NCBI RefSeq assembly: GCF_014926585.1
Contig: NZ_CP045422.1
Coordinates: 310,001-374,000 of the forward strand
Direction of reading: 5' to 3'
Length of the DNA: 64,000 bases
Origin: Devosia beringensis
GTDB lineage: Bacteria > Pseudomonadota > Alphaproteobacteria > Rhizobiales > Devosiaceae
Part shown: positions 53,582 through 61,987 of the stretch, in pieces
How positions within the stretch are numbered: position 1 is the first letter of the stretch
Layout: the number at the start of each line of letters is the position of its first letter
Translations under genes and position numbers: made by a program
Notes under the pieces: model-generated
The model's input: the letters and a program-made list of their open reading frames with translations, nothing else
The model's database searches: none
Told to the model about the DNA's origin: nothing

Positions 53582-56500
53582 CTACCCCGCCTGGGCCATC
53601 AGGCTGGCATTGCCGCCGGCGGCGGTGGTGTCGATGCAGACATGGCGTTCGAGCAGCAGGCGGCCGGCCTCATCGGCGCTGGTCAGCAGCGGGAGCAACG
53701 CGCCCTGGCGCTGGCTGAGGGCCAGTCGGATTGGGCGCAGCTCGGCATCGGCCGCGAAGGAAAAAACGGCGTCGAAGCTGTCGCTCTGCGCCAGGGCATC
53801 GAGATCGAGCTGGGCCAGCAGCGCGGTGCAGCCGAGGCTGGCGGCGAGGACGGCTTGTTGCTGCTGATCGGCCGGGGTCGGGCCCAGGCAGAGCACGCGG
53901 CCGCGCGGGGCGGTGTGCATGATATTGCTCTCGCCGGTCGGGCCCGGCAGGACCAGGGGCGCGCTGTCGCCGTGGACCGGCGCCAGGGTGAAGCGCGGCA
54001 CGTAGTGGGGGCCGCCGGCCTTGGGACCGGTGCCCGAGAAGCCCTCGCCACCAAAGGGCTGCGAGCCGACCACGGCGCCGATCTGATTACGGTTGATATA
54101 GATATTGCCGGCACGGACGGCGCGGGAGACGGCGCGGACCCGCGAGGAAATGCGGGTGTGCATGCCAAAGGTCAGGCCATAGCCGGCGGCATTGATATCG
54201 GCGATGACGCGGTCGATCTGATCGGCCTTGAAGGTGGCGATATGCAGTACGGGGCCGAATATCTCTTCTTTGAGCTCGCCGATGCCGGAGATGCGCAGCA
54301 CGGCTGGGGCGACGAAGGTGCCGTTGGCCGGCGCCTGCAGCTGGTGCACCAGCTTACCGGCCTGGGCATAGCCATCGATATGCGCCTGGATCCTGGCGCG
54401 AGCGGGTTCGTCGATGATCGGGCCGATATCGGTGGAAAGCTGCCAGGGATTGCCGAGAGTGAGCTCGTCCATGGCGCCCTTGAGCATCTCGATGGTGCGC
54501 TCGGCAGCGTCTTCCTGCAGGTAGAGGATGCGCAAAGCCGAGCAGCGCTGGCCCGCGGACTGGAAGGCGGAGGCCAGGATATCGCGCACCGCCTGTTCGG
54601 GCAAAGCGGTAGAATCGACGATCATGGCATTAAGGCCGCCGGTCTCGGCAATGAGCGGCGCGGTGGGGGCCAGGTTTGCCGCCATGGCCTGATCGATGCG
54701 GCGAGCGGTGGGGAGCGAGCCGGTGAAGACCACGCCGGCGACGGCCGGGTTGCTGGTGAGGGCGGTGCCGATCTCGCCGGCGCCGGGCAATAACTGGATA
54801 GCGTCGGTTACAATGCCGGCCTCGTGCATCAGCTGGACGGCGCGGAAGGCGATCAGCGGCGTCTGCGGCGCCGGCTTGGCCAGGACGGGATTGCCGGCGA
54901 CCAGGGCGGCGGCGATCTGGCCGGTGAAGATGGCCAGCGGGAAATTCCAGGGCGAGATGGCGGCGATAGGGCCGCGCGCGGCGGCCAGCGGCTGGCGCTC
55001 GGCCTCGTCGGCATAATAGCGCAGGAAATCGACGGCTTCGCGGACTTCGGACACCGCATCGGCCCAGGACTTGCCGGCCTCGCGAGCCAGCAGGGCAAAG
55101 AGCTCGGCGCTATGGGCCTCGTAGAGGTCGGCGGTGGCACGGAGCGCTGCGGTGCGGGTGGCGACGGGCGTCTGCGGCCAGGATGAGGCCGTGGCGGCGG
55201 CGATGGCGGCGGTCACGTCATCGAGGGTCGCATGGGTGACGGTGCCGATTGTGTCGGTGGGATCGGCGGGATTGGCGAGCGGGGTGGCAAGGCCCTTCCC
55301 GGCCGACTGCGCCAGCAGCGGCGTTGCCTGCCACTGCGTGGTGGCGAAAGCGTCGCGTGCGGTCTGCATGGAAGGGAAAGCGACGGGGTCGGTGAGGTCG
55401 AGGCCGGCGGAGTTGCGGCGCGGGGCGAAGATGGCCAGCGGCGCGGGAATGGCGGGGTTGGGGATGGCGTCGCCCAAAGCCAGGACCCGGGCGATGGGGT
55501 CTTCGGCGACCACGGATGCCGGGATGTCTTCATCGGCAATCTGGTAGACGAAGGAGCCATTGGCGCCGTTTTCGAGCAGCCGGCGGACCAAATAGGCCAG
55601 CAGGTCCTTGTGCGCGCCGACCGGGGCATAGATGCGGGTGCGGGTGCCGGCAGAGGTGCGCAGCACATCCTGCAGGCGCTCGCCCATGCCATGCAGGCGC
55701 TGGAATTCGAAGCTGTCCATGTCGCGCCCGGCGGCTTCGGCCAGATGCAGCACCGCGGCAGCGGTGTGGGCATTGTGGGTGGCGAACTGAGGATAGATAT
55801 TGGCGGCGCCGAACAGGCGCCGGGCAGCCGCGATATAGCTGATGTCGGTGGATGCCTTGCGGGTAAAGACGGGATAGTCGGGAACACCCAGCACCTGGGC
55901 GCGCTTGATTTCAGCATCCCAATAGGCGCCCTTGACCAGGCGCACCATGATGGTGCGATCCAGCGATTTCGCCGTGGCGTCGAGCCAGTCGATCAGCGGC
56001 AGGACGCGCTTGCCATAGGCTTGGACGACGACCCCGAAGCCGTCCCAGCCGGCCAGTTCGGGCGCGGCGAGGACTTCGGCGATGATGTCGAGCGACAGAT
56101 CAAGCCGGTCGGCTTCCTCGGCATCGATGTTGAAACCCATATTGGCGTTTTTGGCGGCGACGGCCAATTGCCGAGTCAGATCAACCAGTTCGGCCATGAC
56201 GCGGTCGCGCTGCGCGAACTCGTAGCGCGGGTGCAAAGCCGAGAGCTTGACGGAAATGCCGGGGTTGTCGCGGACGACGGCCGAGGTGGCGTGGGGCGCG
56301 AGGCTAGCAATGGCGCTGGCATAGGCGTCAAAATAGCGCGCGGCATCGGCACTGGTGCGGGCAGCCTCGCCGAGCATGTCGTAGGAATAGGTATAGCCGT
56401 TGGCTTCCTGCTTGCGGGCGCGGGTGACGGCCTCGTCAATGCTGCGGCCAAAGACGAACTGGCTGCCCAGCAGGCGCATGGCCTGGCCCACGGCGGAGCG

Positions 56501-56992
56501 GATCACCGGTTCGCCCAGGCGGGCGACGGCGCGGTGGAAGGCCGATTTTGGCGCGACTTCGGGATCGCCCAGCACTTCGGCGGTGAGGCTGAGCGCCAGC
56601 GAGGAGAAGTTGACCAGGTGATTGGACGAGGCGCCGAAATGGCCGGTCCAGTCGGAGCCGCCGACCTTGTCGTGGATCAGGGCATCGACGGTGTCGGCGT
56701 CAGGCACGCGCAGCAGGGCTTCGGCCAGCGACATCAGGGCCACGCCCTCGTCGGTGGCCAGGCCATATTCGGACAGGAAGCTTTCCATCAGACCCAGGCG
56801 ATTGCCCTTGCGCACGGTGGTGACCAAGGCCTCGGCGCGCGCCGAGATGGCGTTGCGCGCCGCCTCATCCAGTCCGGTATCGGCGATCAACTGGCCGACC
56901 AACGTGGTCTCGTCGGCGAGGTAGCGGGCTCGCAGGGCCTGGCGGGCGGCGGCCGTCGCGGCGACGGGATCGGCGGATGCGGTATCGGACAT
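53582..56992 (-). CDS. putA: Bifunctional proline dehydrogenase / P5C dehydrogenase
   Basis: 1136 residues. The proline dehydrogenase barrel spans roughly 130-490 (GISVKLSALHPRYE, RLVKGAYWDAEIKRAQ, FATHNAHT). The aldehyde dehydrogenase half (GPIAAISPWNFPLAIFTGQI, Cys in SAGQRCSALR) is followed by a C-terminal domain of about 150 residues. There is no N-terminal ribbon-helix-helix, so it does not regulate itself. It oxidises proline to glutamate, passing electrons to quinone and NAD. Start at MSDTASADP after AGGAAG; an upstream extension is unsupported. Divergent from the Lrp-type regulator. Confidence 0.96.
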   Translation of the reverse strand: MSDTASADPVAATAAARQALRARYLADETTLVGQLIADTGLDEAARNAISARAEALVTTVRKGNRLGLMESFLSEYGLATDEGVALMSLAEALLRVPDADTVDALIHDKVGGSDWTGHFGASSNHLVNFSSLALSLTAEVLGDPEVAPKSAFHRAVARLGEPVIRSAVGQAMRLLGSQFVFGRSIDEAVTRARKQEANGYTYSYDMLGEAARTSADAARYFDAYASAIASLAPHATSAVVRDNPGISVKLSALHPRYEFAQRDRVMAELVDLTRQLAVAAKNANMGFNIDAEEADRLDLSLDIIAEVLAAPELAGWDGFGVVVQAYGKRVLPLIDWLDATAKSLDRTIMVRLVKGAYWDAEIKRAQVLGVPDYPVFTRKASTDISYIAAARRLFGAANIYPQFATHNAHTAAAVLHLAEAAGRDMDSFEFQRLHGMGERLQDVLRTSAGTRTRIYAPVGAHKDLLAYLVRRLLENGANGSFVYQIADEDIPASVVAEDPIARVLALGDAIPNPAIPAPLAIFAPRRNSAGLDLTDPVAFPSMQTARDAFATTQWQATPLLAQSAGKGLATPLANPADPTDTIGTVTHATLDDVTAAIAAATASSWPQTPVATRTAALRATADLYEAHSAELFALLAREAGKSWADAVSEVREAVDFLRYYADEAERQPLAAARGPIAAISPWNFPLAIFTGQIAAALVAGNPVLAKPAPQTPLIAFRAVQLMHEAGIVTDAIQLLPGAGEIGTALTSNPAVAGVVFTGSLPTARRIDQAMAANLAPTAPLIAETGGLNAMIVDSTALPEQAVRDILASAFQSAGQRCSALRILYLQEDAAERTIEMLKGAMDELTLGNPWQLSTDIGPIIDEPARARIQAHIDGYAQAGKLVHQLQAPANGTFVAPAVLRISGIGELKEEIFGPVLHIATFKADQIDRVIADINAAGYGLTFGMHTRISSRVRAVSRAVRAGNIYINRNQIGAVVGSQPFGGEGFSGTGPKAGGPHYVPRFTLAPVHGDSAPLVLPGPTGESNIMHTAPRGRVLCLGPTPADQQQQAVLAASLGCTALLAQLDLDALAQSDSFDAVFSFAADAELRPIRLALSQRQGALLPLLTSADEAGRLLLERHVCIDTTAAGGNASLMAQAG

Positions 56993-57084
56993 GGCGGCTT
57001 CCTGTTGCTGGTGCGTCGCCCTGCCCTGTCGCATGCGGGTGACCGGGGTGCTGCACACCGGCAGGATCATGCCAGAAGTCCAGA

Positions 57085-57097
57085 AGGCGTTTCGCCT
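57085..57097. promoter_or_regulatory. Short dyad in the putA-putR gap
   Basis: AGGCG - TTT - CGCCT inside the 167-base divergent gap, 63 bases before the regulator start. Lrp-type activators bind short imperfect dyads, so this is a candidate PutR site, but so short a GC-rich repeat could be chance. Confidence 0.35.
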
Positions 57098-57159
57098 GAT
57101 TGTGTGGCCAAATGCTCCGCTCTAGCGTAGAATAGCGGCACTGGACAGGACAAACGCCC

Positions 57160-57627
57160 ATGAAAACCGTCAGCTACGAGACTTTGGACCAGATCGACCG
57201 ACACATCCTCGATATCCTGGCGCAGGATGGGAGGATCAGCGTGGCCGAACTGAGCCGGCGGGTGCATCTGAGCAAGACACCGTGCCAGACCCGGATCGCG
57301 CGGCTGGAAAAGGCCGGCTATATCCTGGGCTATCGCGCGGTGATTGACCCGCGGCGGCTGGGCCTGCCGCATGTGGCCTTTGTCGAGGTCAAGCTGAGCG
57401 ACACGCGTAAGGCGGCGCTGGCGGCCTTCAACAAGGCGGTGCGGGCAATTCCGGAGGTCGAACAGGCGCATATGATCGCCTCGAGCTTTGACTATCTGCT
57501 CAAGGTGCGGACCAAGGACATTGCCGGCTATCGCGAGGTGCTGGGGGAGCGCATCTCGGCGCTGCCGCATGTGGCCCATACGTCAACGCATGTGTCGATG
57601 GAGGCGGTGAAGGGCGACGAGGAGTGA
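57160..57627 (+). CDS. putR: Lrp/AsnC-family activator of proline use
   Basis: 155 residues: an N-terminal helix-turn-helix (LDQIDRHILDILAQDGRISV, then SRRVHLSKTPCQTRIARLE) and a C-terminal effector-binding domain (HVAFVEVKLSDTRKAALAAF, SFDYLLKVRT). Divergent from putA, as PutR is in rhizobia and Agrobacterium, where it activates putA in response to proline. Start at ATG MKTVSYETL. It converges on the TPR gene with a 15-base gap. Confidence 0.93.
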   Translation: MKTVSYETLDQIDRHILDILAQDGRISVAELSRRVHLSKTPCQTRIARLEKAGYILGYRAVIDPRRLGLPHVAFVEVKLSDTRKAALAAFNKAVRAIPEVEQAHMIASSFDYLLKVRTKDIAGYREVLGERISALPHVAHTSTHVSMEAVKGDEE

Positions 57628-57642
57628 GGGTGGCCGGACTAA

Positions 57643-58779
57643 TCAGGCGCGGCGCTGACCGGCACTAAAGACAGTCGGGGACGCGTATTGATCCTGCATG
57701 GCCTGGTCGCGGTTGCGGCGCAGCATGACATTGGCGCGCAGAATGGCGACGCGGTTCCGGCGCTGGGTGGCGGCGGCGGATTGCTCGAGGCAGAGAAAAT
57801 GATAGCGCTTGAACTGGGCCAAAGCGGCCGGCGCATCGCCCATGGCCTCCAGGATCTCGGCCAGTTTGCCGGCAGCGCTGACCTGCTGATCGAGCCGCCT
57901 GGCCGCCTCGGCCCGCCCAAGAGCGTCGACGATGGTCTGGCGGGCCTCCTCCAGGCGACCGACATGCAGCTGAACATCGCCCAGCGTGAGCAGATAGTGC
58001 AGATGCTGGCTGAGGCCGGGCTGATCGAGCAGTTCGGCCCACTGATCCAGCACGAGGAGTGCCGCTTCGCCGTTGCCCTGCAGCGCCAGTGCCCTGGCAT
58101 TGACGCCAAGAGCCAGGCGCAAGGTCCAGAAATCGTCGCCGCGCTGGGCATGCTGGATGGCCGCCGCGCTGAATTCAATGGCGGCTGCCCGTTCGCGGTC
58201 AGCTTCAGCGTGGTCGGCCCGACTTGACGCCTGTTCGGCAAGCATGGCGTGGCACATGCCCAAATTGAGCAGGTAGTAAGCCGAGCCGGCGGTATTGGCC
58301 TGACGGCCGGCAACGGCAACTGCCTGCTCCAGCAGGTCAACCGCCGGCTCGGGCTGCTGGCGGGCGAGCAGGACCAGGCCCTGCGCGTTGAGAACGAAGG
58401 CCAGCATGGACTCGTTGTCCTCCATACTGGCGGCCTGCAACGCTCTCGAAACGCAGTCCTGCGCCTCGTCGGCAAAATCGAGCTCGAGATAAAGCATGGC
58501 GGCGACCGACATGGCGCGCGCTGTTTCGAGCTGATTGCCCCGCCTTTGCCAAAGCCACTTGGCGCCGATGGCGCATTCGAGCCCCTGCTCGGCATCACCC
58601 AGGCGATGGCAGCTCCAGGCCATTTCGCACAGGGTAGCAGCCATCAGGTCCACATTGTCAGCGGCTTGGGCAGCGCTGTAGACGGTGCGAAAGGCGCCCA
58701 GGGCGGCATCGAAGCGCCCGGCACGCAGCAATTGCGTACCGCGGATAAAATCTTCCGGCAGGGCTAGGGGAGCAGACAT
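57643..58779 (-). CDS. TPR-repeat protein without an output domain
   Basis: 378 residues made almost wholly of helical tetratricopeptide-like repeats (about 10-345), for example GTQLLRAGRFDAALGAFRTVY and LLVLDQWAELLDQPGLSQHL (each a separate repeat). The C-terminal FKRYHFLCLEQSAAATQRR resembles the helix that links such repeats to GGDEF or kinase domains in larger sensor proteins, but the gene stops shortly after. No signal peptide. ATG at 58779 chosen; a GTG two codons earlier is possible. Function unknown; a protein-interaction scaffold is the safest guess. Confidence 0.75.
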   Translation of the reverse strand: MSAPLALPEDFIRGTQLLRAGRFDAALGAFRTVYSAAQAADNVDLMAATLCEMAWSCHRLGDAEQGLECAIGAKWLWQRRGNQLETARAMSVAAMLYLELDFADEAQDCVSRALQAASMEDNESMLAFVLNAQGLVLLARQQPEPAVDLLEQAVAVAGRQANTAGSAYYLLNLGMCHAMLAEQASSRADHAEADRERAAAIEFSAAAIQHAQRGDDFWTLRLALGVNARALALQGNGEAALLVLDQWAELLDQPGLSQHLHYLLTLGDVQLHVGRLEEARQTIVDALGRAEAARRLDQQVSAAGKLAEILEAMGDAPAALAQFKRYHFLCLEQSAAATQRRNRVAILRANVMLRRNRDQAMQDQYASPTVFSAGQRRA

Positions 58780-58920
58780 CGGCACTCGTGGTGTTGGTGG
58801 ACGTCACCCTAGCGCAATTGTCTGGTCAAACTCCTAATAACGGAAGTTAATATCGCGATAAGCTGCGCCCTTATTGCGCGCCTGGAGAATGATAGCGTGC
58901 CGACAGGGCGCGGCACGGGC

Positions 58921-59412
58921 TCAATCCTGCGGCGGCGACCAGAGCGGGGCTTCGCGCGCCAGCGGGGCCATGGTCTTGATGTCGTCGCCGCGGCGCAGGG
59001 CGATATTCATGCGGAAGCTGTTGCCGATGCGCTCGGAGCGCTCGATGAACAGGGCGGCGATATCGGGCGGGCAGAGGTCGGTGGCGGTGCGGCGGAACAA
59101 AGCCAGCCAGCGCTGGAAATGGGCGTCCGAGAGCTCGGGAATGGCCAGGTGCTTGGGCATGGGGCGGCCGGCATAGCGGCCGGTGCCCAGCAGCATGGAA
59201 CTCCAGAAATCGGCAATGGTGGCCAGGTGATGCGGCCAGGCCTCGGGGGCGATGACGCGGTTAAAGACCGGGCCGATCAGCGGGTCACGCCGGGCATCGT
59301 CATAGAAGGCGTTGACCACGGCGGCGATCATGGCTTCGTCGAGTCCAGCCGGGGTTTCCCAGCCGACGCGCTGGTGCTGCGTGCCGACGGGCGGGCGCGG
59401 ATTGTCGGTCAT
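58921..59412 (-). CDS. Group III truncated haemoglobin
   Basis: 163-residue truncated globin. It has AVVNAFYDDARRDPLIGPVF at the B-E region, FWSSMLLGTGRYAGRPM, and the proximal His in SDAHFQRWLALF. An extra C-terminal extension of about 35 residues is present. It follows the SufR-like regulator by four bases in the same transcript. Group III globins are linked to NO and O2 chemistry; the operon context suggests a role in redox or nitrosative stress. Confidence 0.88.
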   Translation of the reverse strand: MTDNPRPPVGTQHQRVGWETPAGLDEAMIAAVVNAFYDDARRDPLIGPVFNRVIAPEAWPHHLATIADFWSSMLLGTGRYAGRPMPKHLAIPELSDAHFQRWLALFRRTATDLCPPDIAALFIERSERIGNSFRMNIALRRGDDIKTMAPLAREAPLWSPPQD

Positions 59413-59416
59413 GGGG

Positions 59417-60103
59417 TCAGGCCTCGCGAATGACGTAGCTGCAGCGACGGCCGCCCGAGACGATATGCTCGGTACGGGTAACCTCGGCCGTGGGGCCGAG
59501 GACGGCACGAAAGACCTCGAGCTCGGCGCGGCAGAAGCCCTGGCAGGCGGTGGCGGCGGCGCAGATGGGGCAGTGGTTTTCCAGCAGCAGCAGCGAGCCA
59601 TCGTCCTGCTGGTGCCATTCGGCCATATAGCCCTCTTGGCTGCGCAGGTCGGCGAGGCAGGCGACGCGGTCGCTCAGGACGGTGGCATCGGCCATGGCGG
59701 CTTCATAGGCGGTGCGCGTGGCGGCTTCGCGAGTGGCGATGACGCTATCGAGGGCGCCCTCGCCCAGCGTGGTGCGGACAATGTCGAGCAGCTGCACGGT
59801 GAGCGCGGCATGGGTATCGGGGAAACGGGCCTGGGCGGCGGCGGTCAGCGCCCAGAGCTGGGTCGGCCGGCCGACGCCGCGCGCCTCGCTGGTGGCGATG
59901 ACGAGACCGGTCTCGGCCAGGCGGGCCAACTGCTGGCGGGCTGCCTCCCCGGAGGTACCCAGGGCCGTGCCGATGGCCGACGCCGACAGCGTGCCATGCA
60001 TCTTGAGCAGCATGAGCACACGCTCGGCCGGGTTGCGGGGCGACCAGGCCGAATTGTCCAAGGAGCGGCTTGACATATCAGACGCAAGGGTTTTCAAAGT
60101 CAT
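59417..60103 (-). CDS. SufR-like Fe-S transcriptional regulator
   Basis: 228 residues. The DNA-binding winged helix (RVLMLLKMHGTLSASAIGTA, then SGEAARQQLARLAETGLV) lies at about 30-80. The C-terminal half ends with cysteines in ENHCPICAAATACQGFC and later GGRRCSY, the pattern that holds a 4Fe-4S cluster in SufR. It is divergent from the superoxide dismutase gene and heads the globin operon, so it probably senses O2 or reactive species and controls both. ATG start overlaps a 12-base palindrome; a later ATG (MSSRSLDN) is possible. Confidence 0.85.
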   Translation of the reverse strand: MTLKTLASDMSSRSLDNSAWSPRNPAERVLMLLKMHGTLSASAIGTALGTSGEAARQQLARLAETGLVIATSEARGVGRPTQLWALTAAAQARFPDTHAALTVQLLDIVRTTLGEGALDSVIATREAATRTAYEAAMADATVLSDRVACLADLRSQEGYMAEWHQQDDGSLLLLENHCPICAAATACQGFCRAELEVFRAVLGPTAEVTRTEHIVSGGRRCSYVIREA

Positions 60104-60108
60104 GACTT
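60097..60108. promoter_or_regulatory. Palindrome at the SufR-like / sodB divergent gap
   Basis: Perfect 12-base palindrome AAGTCATGACTT, centred on the start codon of the SufR-like gene and 65 bases before sodB. A related GCATGAC occurs about 16 bases further on. Candidate autoregulatory operator. Confidence 0.45.
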
Positions 60109-60172
60109 GGAATTTAACCGGCATGACCGCCAAACGCAAGTGTGGCGCCGTGCCCAACGCTGGAGAACCCTG

Positions 60173-60775
60173 ATGGCTTTCGAACTCCCCGCTTTGCCCT
60201 ATGCCACTTCCGCCCTCACCGACCGCGGCATGGGCCAGGAAACCCTGGAACTGCATCACGGCAAGCACCACCAGGCCTATGTGACGGCGCTGAACGGTTT
60301 CGTCGAGAAGAACCCAGATCTACAGGGCAAGTCGCTCGAAGAGATCGTGCTGTTTGCCAAGGACAAGCCGGACCTGGCGCCGGTGTTCAACAATGCCGGG
60401 CAGCACTGGAACCACATCCACTTCTGGAATGCGCTGTCGCCAAAGGGCGGCCAGCTGGGCGGCAAGCTCGAAGCCAAGATCGTCGCGGATTTCGGCTCGG
60501 TCGCAGCCTTCAAGGACGCGTTCAAGACGGCGGCGACCACGCAGTTCGGCTCGGGCTGGGCCTGGCTGGTGCTGGGTACGGACGGCAAGCTCAAGACGGC
60601 CAAGACGCCCAATGGCAGCAATCCGCTCGCCACCGGCGAGGGCAAGCCGCTGCTCGGGCTCGACGTGTGGGAGCACAGCTATTATCTCGATTTCCGCAAT
60701 CGCCGGCCGGACTATGTGAGCAATTTCCTCGATACGCTGGCCAATTATGACTTCGCCGAAGCCAATCTGGGCTAG
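60173..60775 (+). CDS. sodB: Superoxide dismutase, Fe type
   Basis: 200-residue Fe/Mn superoxide dismutase. Metal ligands are in LELHHGKHH, GQHWNHIHFW and DVWEHSYYLDF. The Gln in NNAGQHWNH and the overall sequence favour the iron form, though cambialistic use is possible. ATG after TGGAGA. Cytoplasmic. Divergent from the SufR-like regulator, which likely controls it. Confidence 0.95.
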   Translation: MAFELPALPYATSALTDRGMGQETLELHHGKHHQAYVTALNGFVEKNPDLQGKSLEEIVLFAKDKPDLAPVFNNAGQHWNHIHFWNALSPKGGQLGGKLEAKIVADFGSVAAFKDAFKTAATTQFGSGWAWLVLGTDGKLKTAKTPNGSNPLATGEGKPLLGLDVWEHSYYLDFRNRRPDYVSNFLDTLANYDFAEANLG

Positions 60776-60791
60776 GCCAATCGACGTTGCC

Positions 60792-60815
60792 GGCGCTGCT
60801 CCAGGGAGCGGCGCC
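60792..60815 (+). terminator. Hairpin after sodB
   Basis: Ten-base stem GGCGCTGCTC / GAGCGGCGCC (one G-T pair) with a CAGG loop, 17 bases after the sodB stop. No T-run follows, so termination strength is doubtful. Confidence 0.45.
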
Positions 60816-60942
60816 CGCAGGTCCACTAGATCAGGCTGGTCATGGACCCCGGCGCGGGCCTAGATTGCTGCAGGTGCGCAAGGCCATGGCCAGCACCCCA
60901 CACGATACTCCGCCCGCTGTCGCGACAGTCCGGAGAAGGAAT

Positions 60943-61494
60943 ATGACTACACTCATGGCCGATTTTGACCTTCCCGACAGCATGAAGCTGCGCCCGCCCC
61001 GCCACCCGCTGGTGGGCAATGCCGAATTTCGCGCCGCCATGGCGGCCATGGCCGCCACTGTCAGCGTGGTGACGGCACAGCGCGGCGACGAGCGCATCGG
61101 GCGCACCGTGACCTCGATGCTGTCGCTGGCGATGGATCCGCCGACCATTCTGGTGTCGATCGACATCATGAGCCGGCTGGCCGATATCATCGCCAAGACC
61201 AATGGCTTTTCGCTGGTTATGCTGGCCGATGACCAGCAGGCGGTGGGCAATGCCTTTGCCGGCGGCCTGCCGGCAGCCGAGCGGTTCAGCGTGGGCGACT
61301 GGTCGAGCTGGCCGTCGGGGCATCCAATGCTGGCCGGCGCGGTGACGGCGCTGGACTGCGAGGTGATCGGGGCCATCGAGACGGGCACGCATGTGCTGTT
61401 TGCCGGGGCCATCATCGAGGCCGAGACCATTACCAGCCGCTCACCCCTGCTCTGGCAGCGGCACCATTATCACCGACTGGGCGGGCTCGACTGA
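60943..61494 (+). CDS. Flavin reductase-like FMN-binding protein
   Basis: 183-residue protein of the DIM6/NTAB flavin reductase family (HpaC/RutF-like): FRAAMAAMAATVSVVTAQ, GRTVTSMLSLAMDPPTILVS and a late HVLFAGAIIEAE. Such proteins reduce FMN with NAD(P)H for a partner monooxygenase, but no monooxygenase is next to it. ATG after GGAGAAGGA is well supported; the longer frame upstream is not. Its partner is unknown. Confidence 0.85.
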   Translation: MTTLMADFDLPDSMKLRPPRHPLVGNAEFRAAMAAMAATVSVVTAQRGDERIGRTVTSMLSLAMDPPTILVSIDIMSRLADIIAKTNGFSLVMLADDQQAVGNAFAGGLPAAERFSVGDWSSWPSGHPMLAGAVTALDCEVIGAIETGTHVLFAGAIIEAETITSRSPLLWQRHHYHRLGGLD

Positions 61495-61586
61495 GGGTCC
61501 GATTGCTGGCAGGCTGCACAAAAGCTTGCCGATAATGCCGCTTCGGCGCGGCGATGAGAGGTTCCGGGATCGCCCGGAAAGAGCGC

Positions 61587-61868
61587 GTGCCAAAATTCTA
61601 CTTTCACTACCGCACCGATGACGAACTGATCGAGGACAAGACCGGGAGCGAGCTGCCGGACCTGGAAGCAGCCGAGCACAATGCCGCGGCTTTGGCCAAG
61701 GCGATCGTCGAACGCGCCGCCAGCAAGGGCGACGATACGCGGGTGCCGCGCTCGATCGAGATTACCGACGCGGCGGGCGAGGAAGTGCTCTATCTGGTAT
61801 TCTGGGCCGGTCCGAAGCTGGGTGAAGACCCGGGGTCAGCCATGGACCCCGGCACGACGGTGCATTGA
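61587..61868 (+). CDS. DUF6894-family small protein with repeat-encoded tail
   Basis: 93 residues. The N-terminus PKFYFHYRTDDELIED and ELPDLEAAEHNAAALAKAI match the DUF6894 pattern of small alphaproteobacterial proteins of unknown function. GTG start after GGAAAGAGC. The last ~14 residues (EDPGSAMDPGTTVH) are encoded by a perfect palindrome and look added to the normal family end. Confidence 0.75.
   Translation: MPKFYFHYRTDDELIEDKTGSELPDLEAAEHNAAALAKAIVERAASKGDDTRVPRSIEITDAAGEEVLYLVFWAGPKLGEDPGSAMDPGTTVH
61830..61852. repeat. Palindromic repeat in the DUF6894 gene
   Basis: CCGGGGTC - AGCCATG - GACCCCGG, perfect 8-base arms inside the 3' end of the gene. A partial copy of its right half (ATGGACCCCGGC) occurs near 60842, between sodB and the flavin reductase gene, so it is a dispersed element. 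Confidence 0.7.
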
Positions 61869-61882
61869 CGGCAGACAGTAAA

Positions 61883-61987
61883 TCAGGCGTGGCCGGTGAC
61901 CGTGACGATCAGCACGAGGGATGCGGCCAGACCGGCATAGGCGAGAAACTTTGTGGTGTAGGTCAGAAACTTGGGCATGTTGGACAT
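61883..61987 (-). CDS. Small membrane protein, 34 residues
   Basis: Frame too short for routine gene finding: MSNMPKFLTYTTKF followed by a hydrophobic stretch AYAGLAASLVLIVTV and a stop. AGGAA precedes the ATG at six bases. The basic start and single helix fit a small inner-membrane peptide. Convergent with the DUF6894 gene, 14 bases apart. No family recognised; expression is unproven. Confidence 0.5.
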   Translation of the reverse strand: MSNMPKFLTYTTKFLAYAGLAASLVLIVTVTGHA

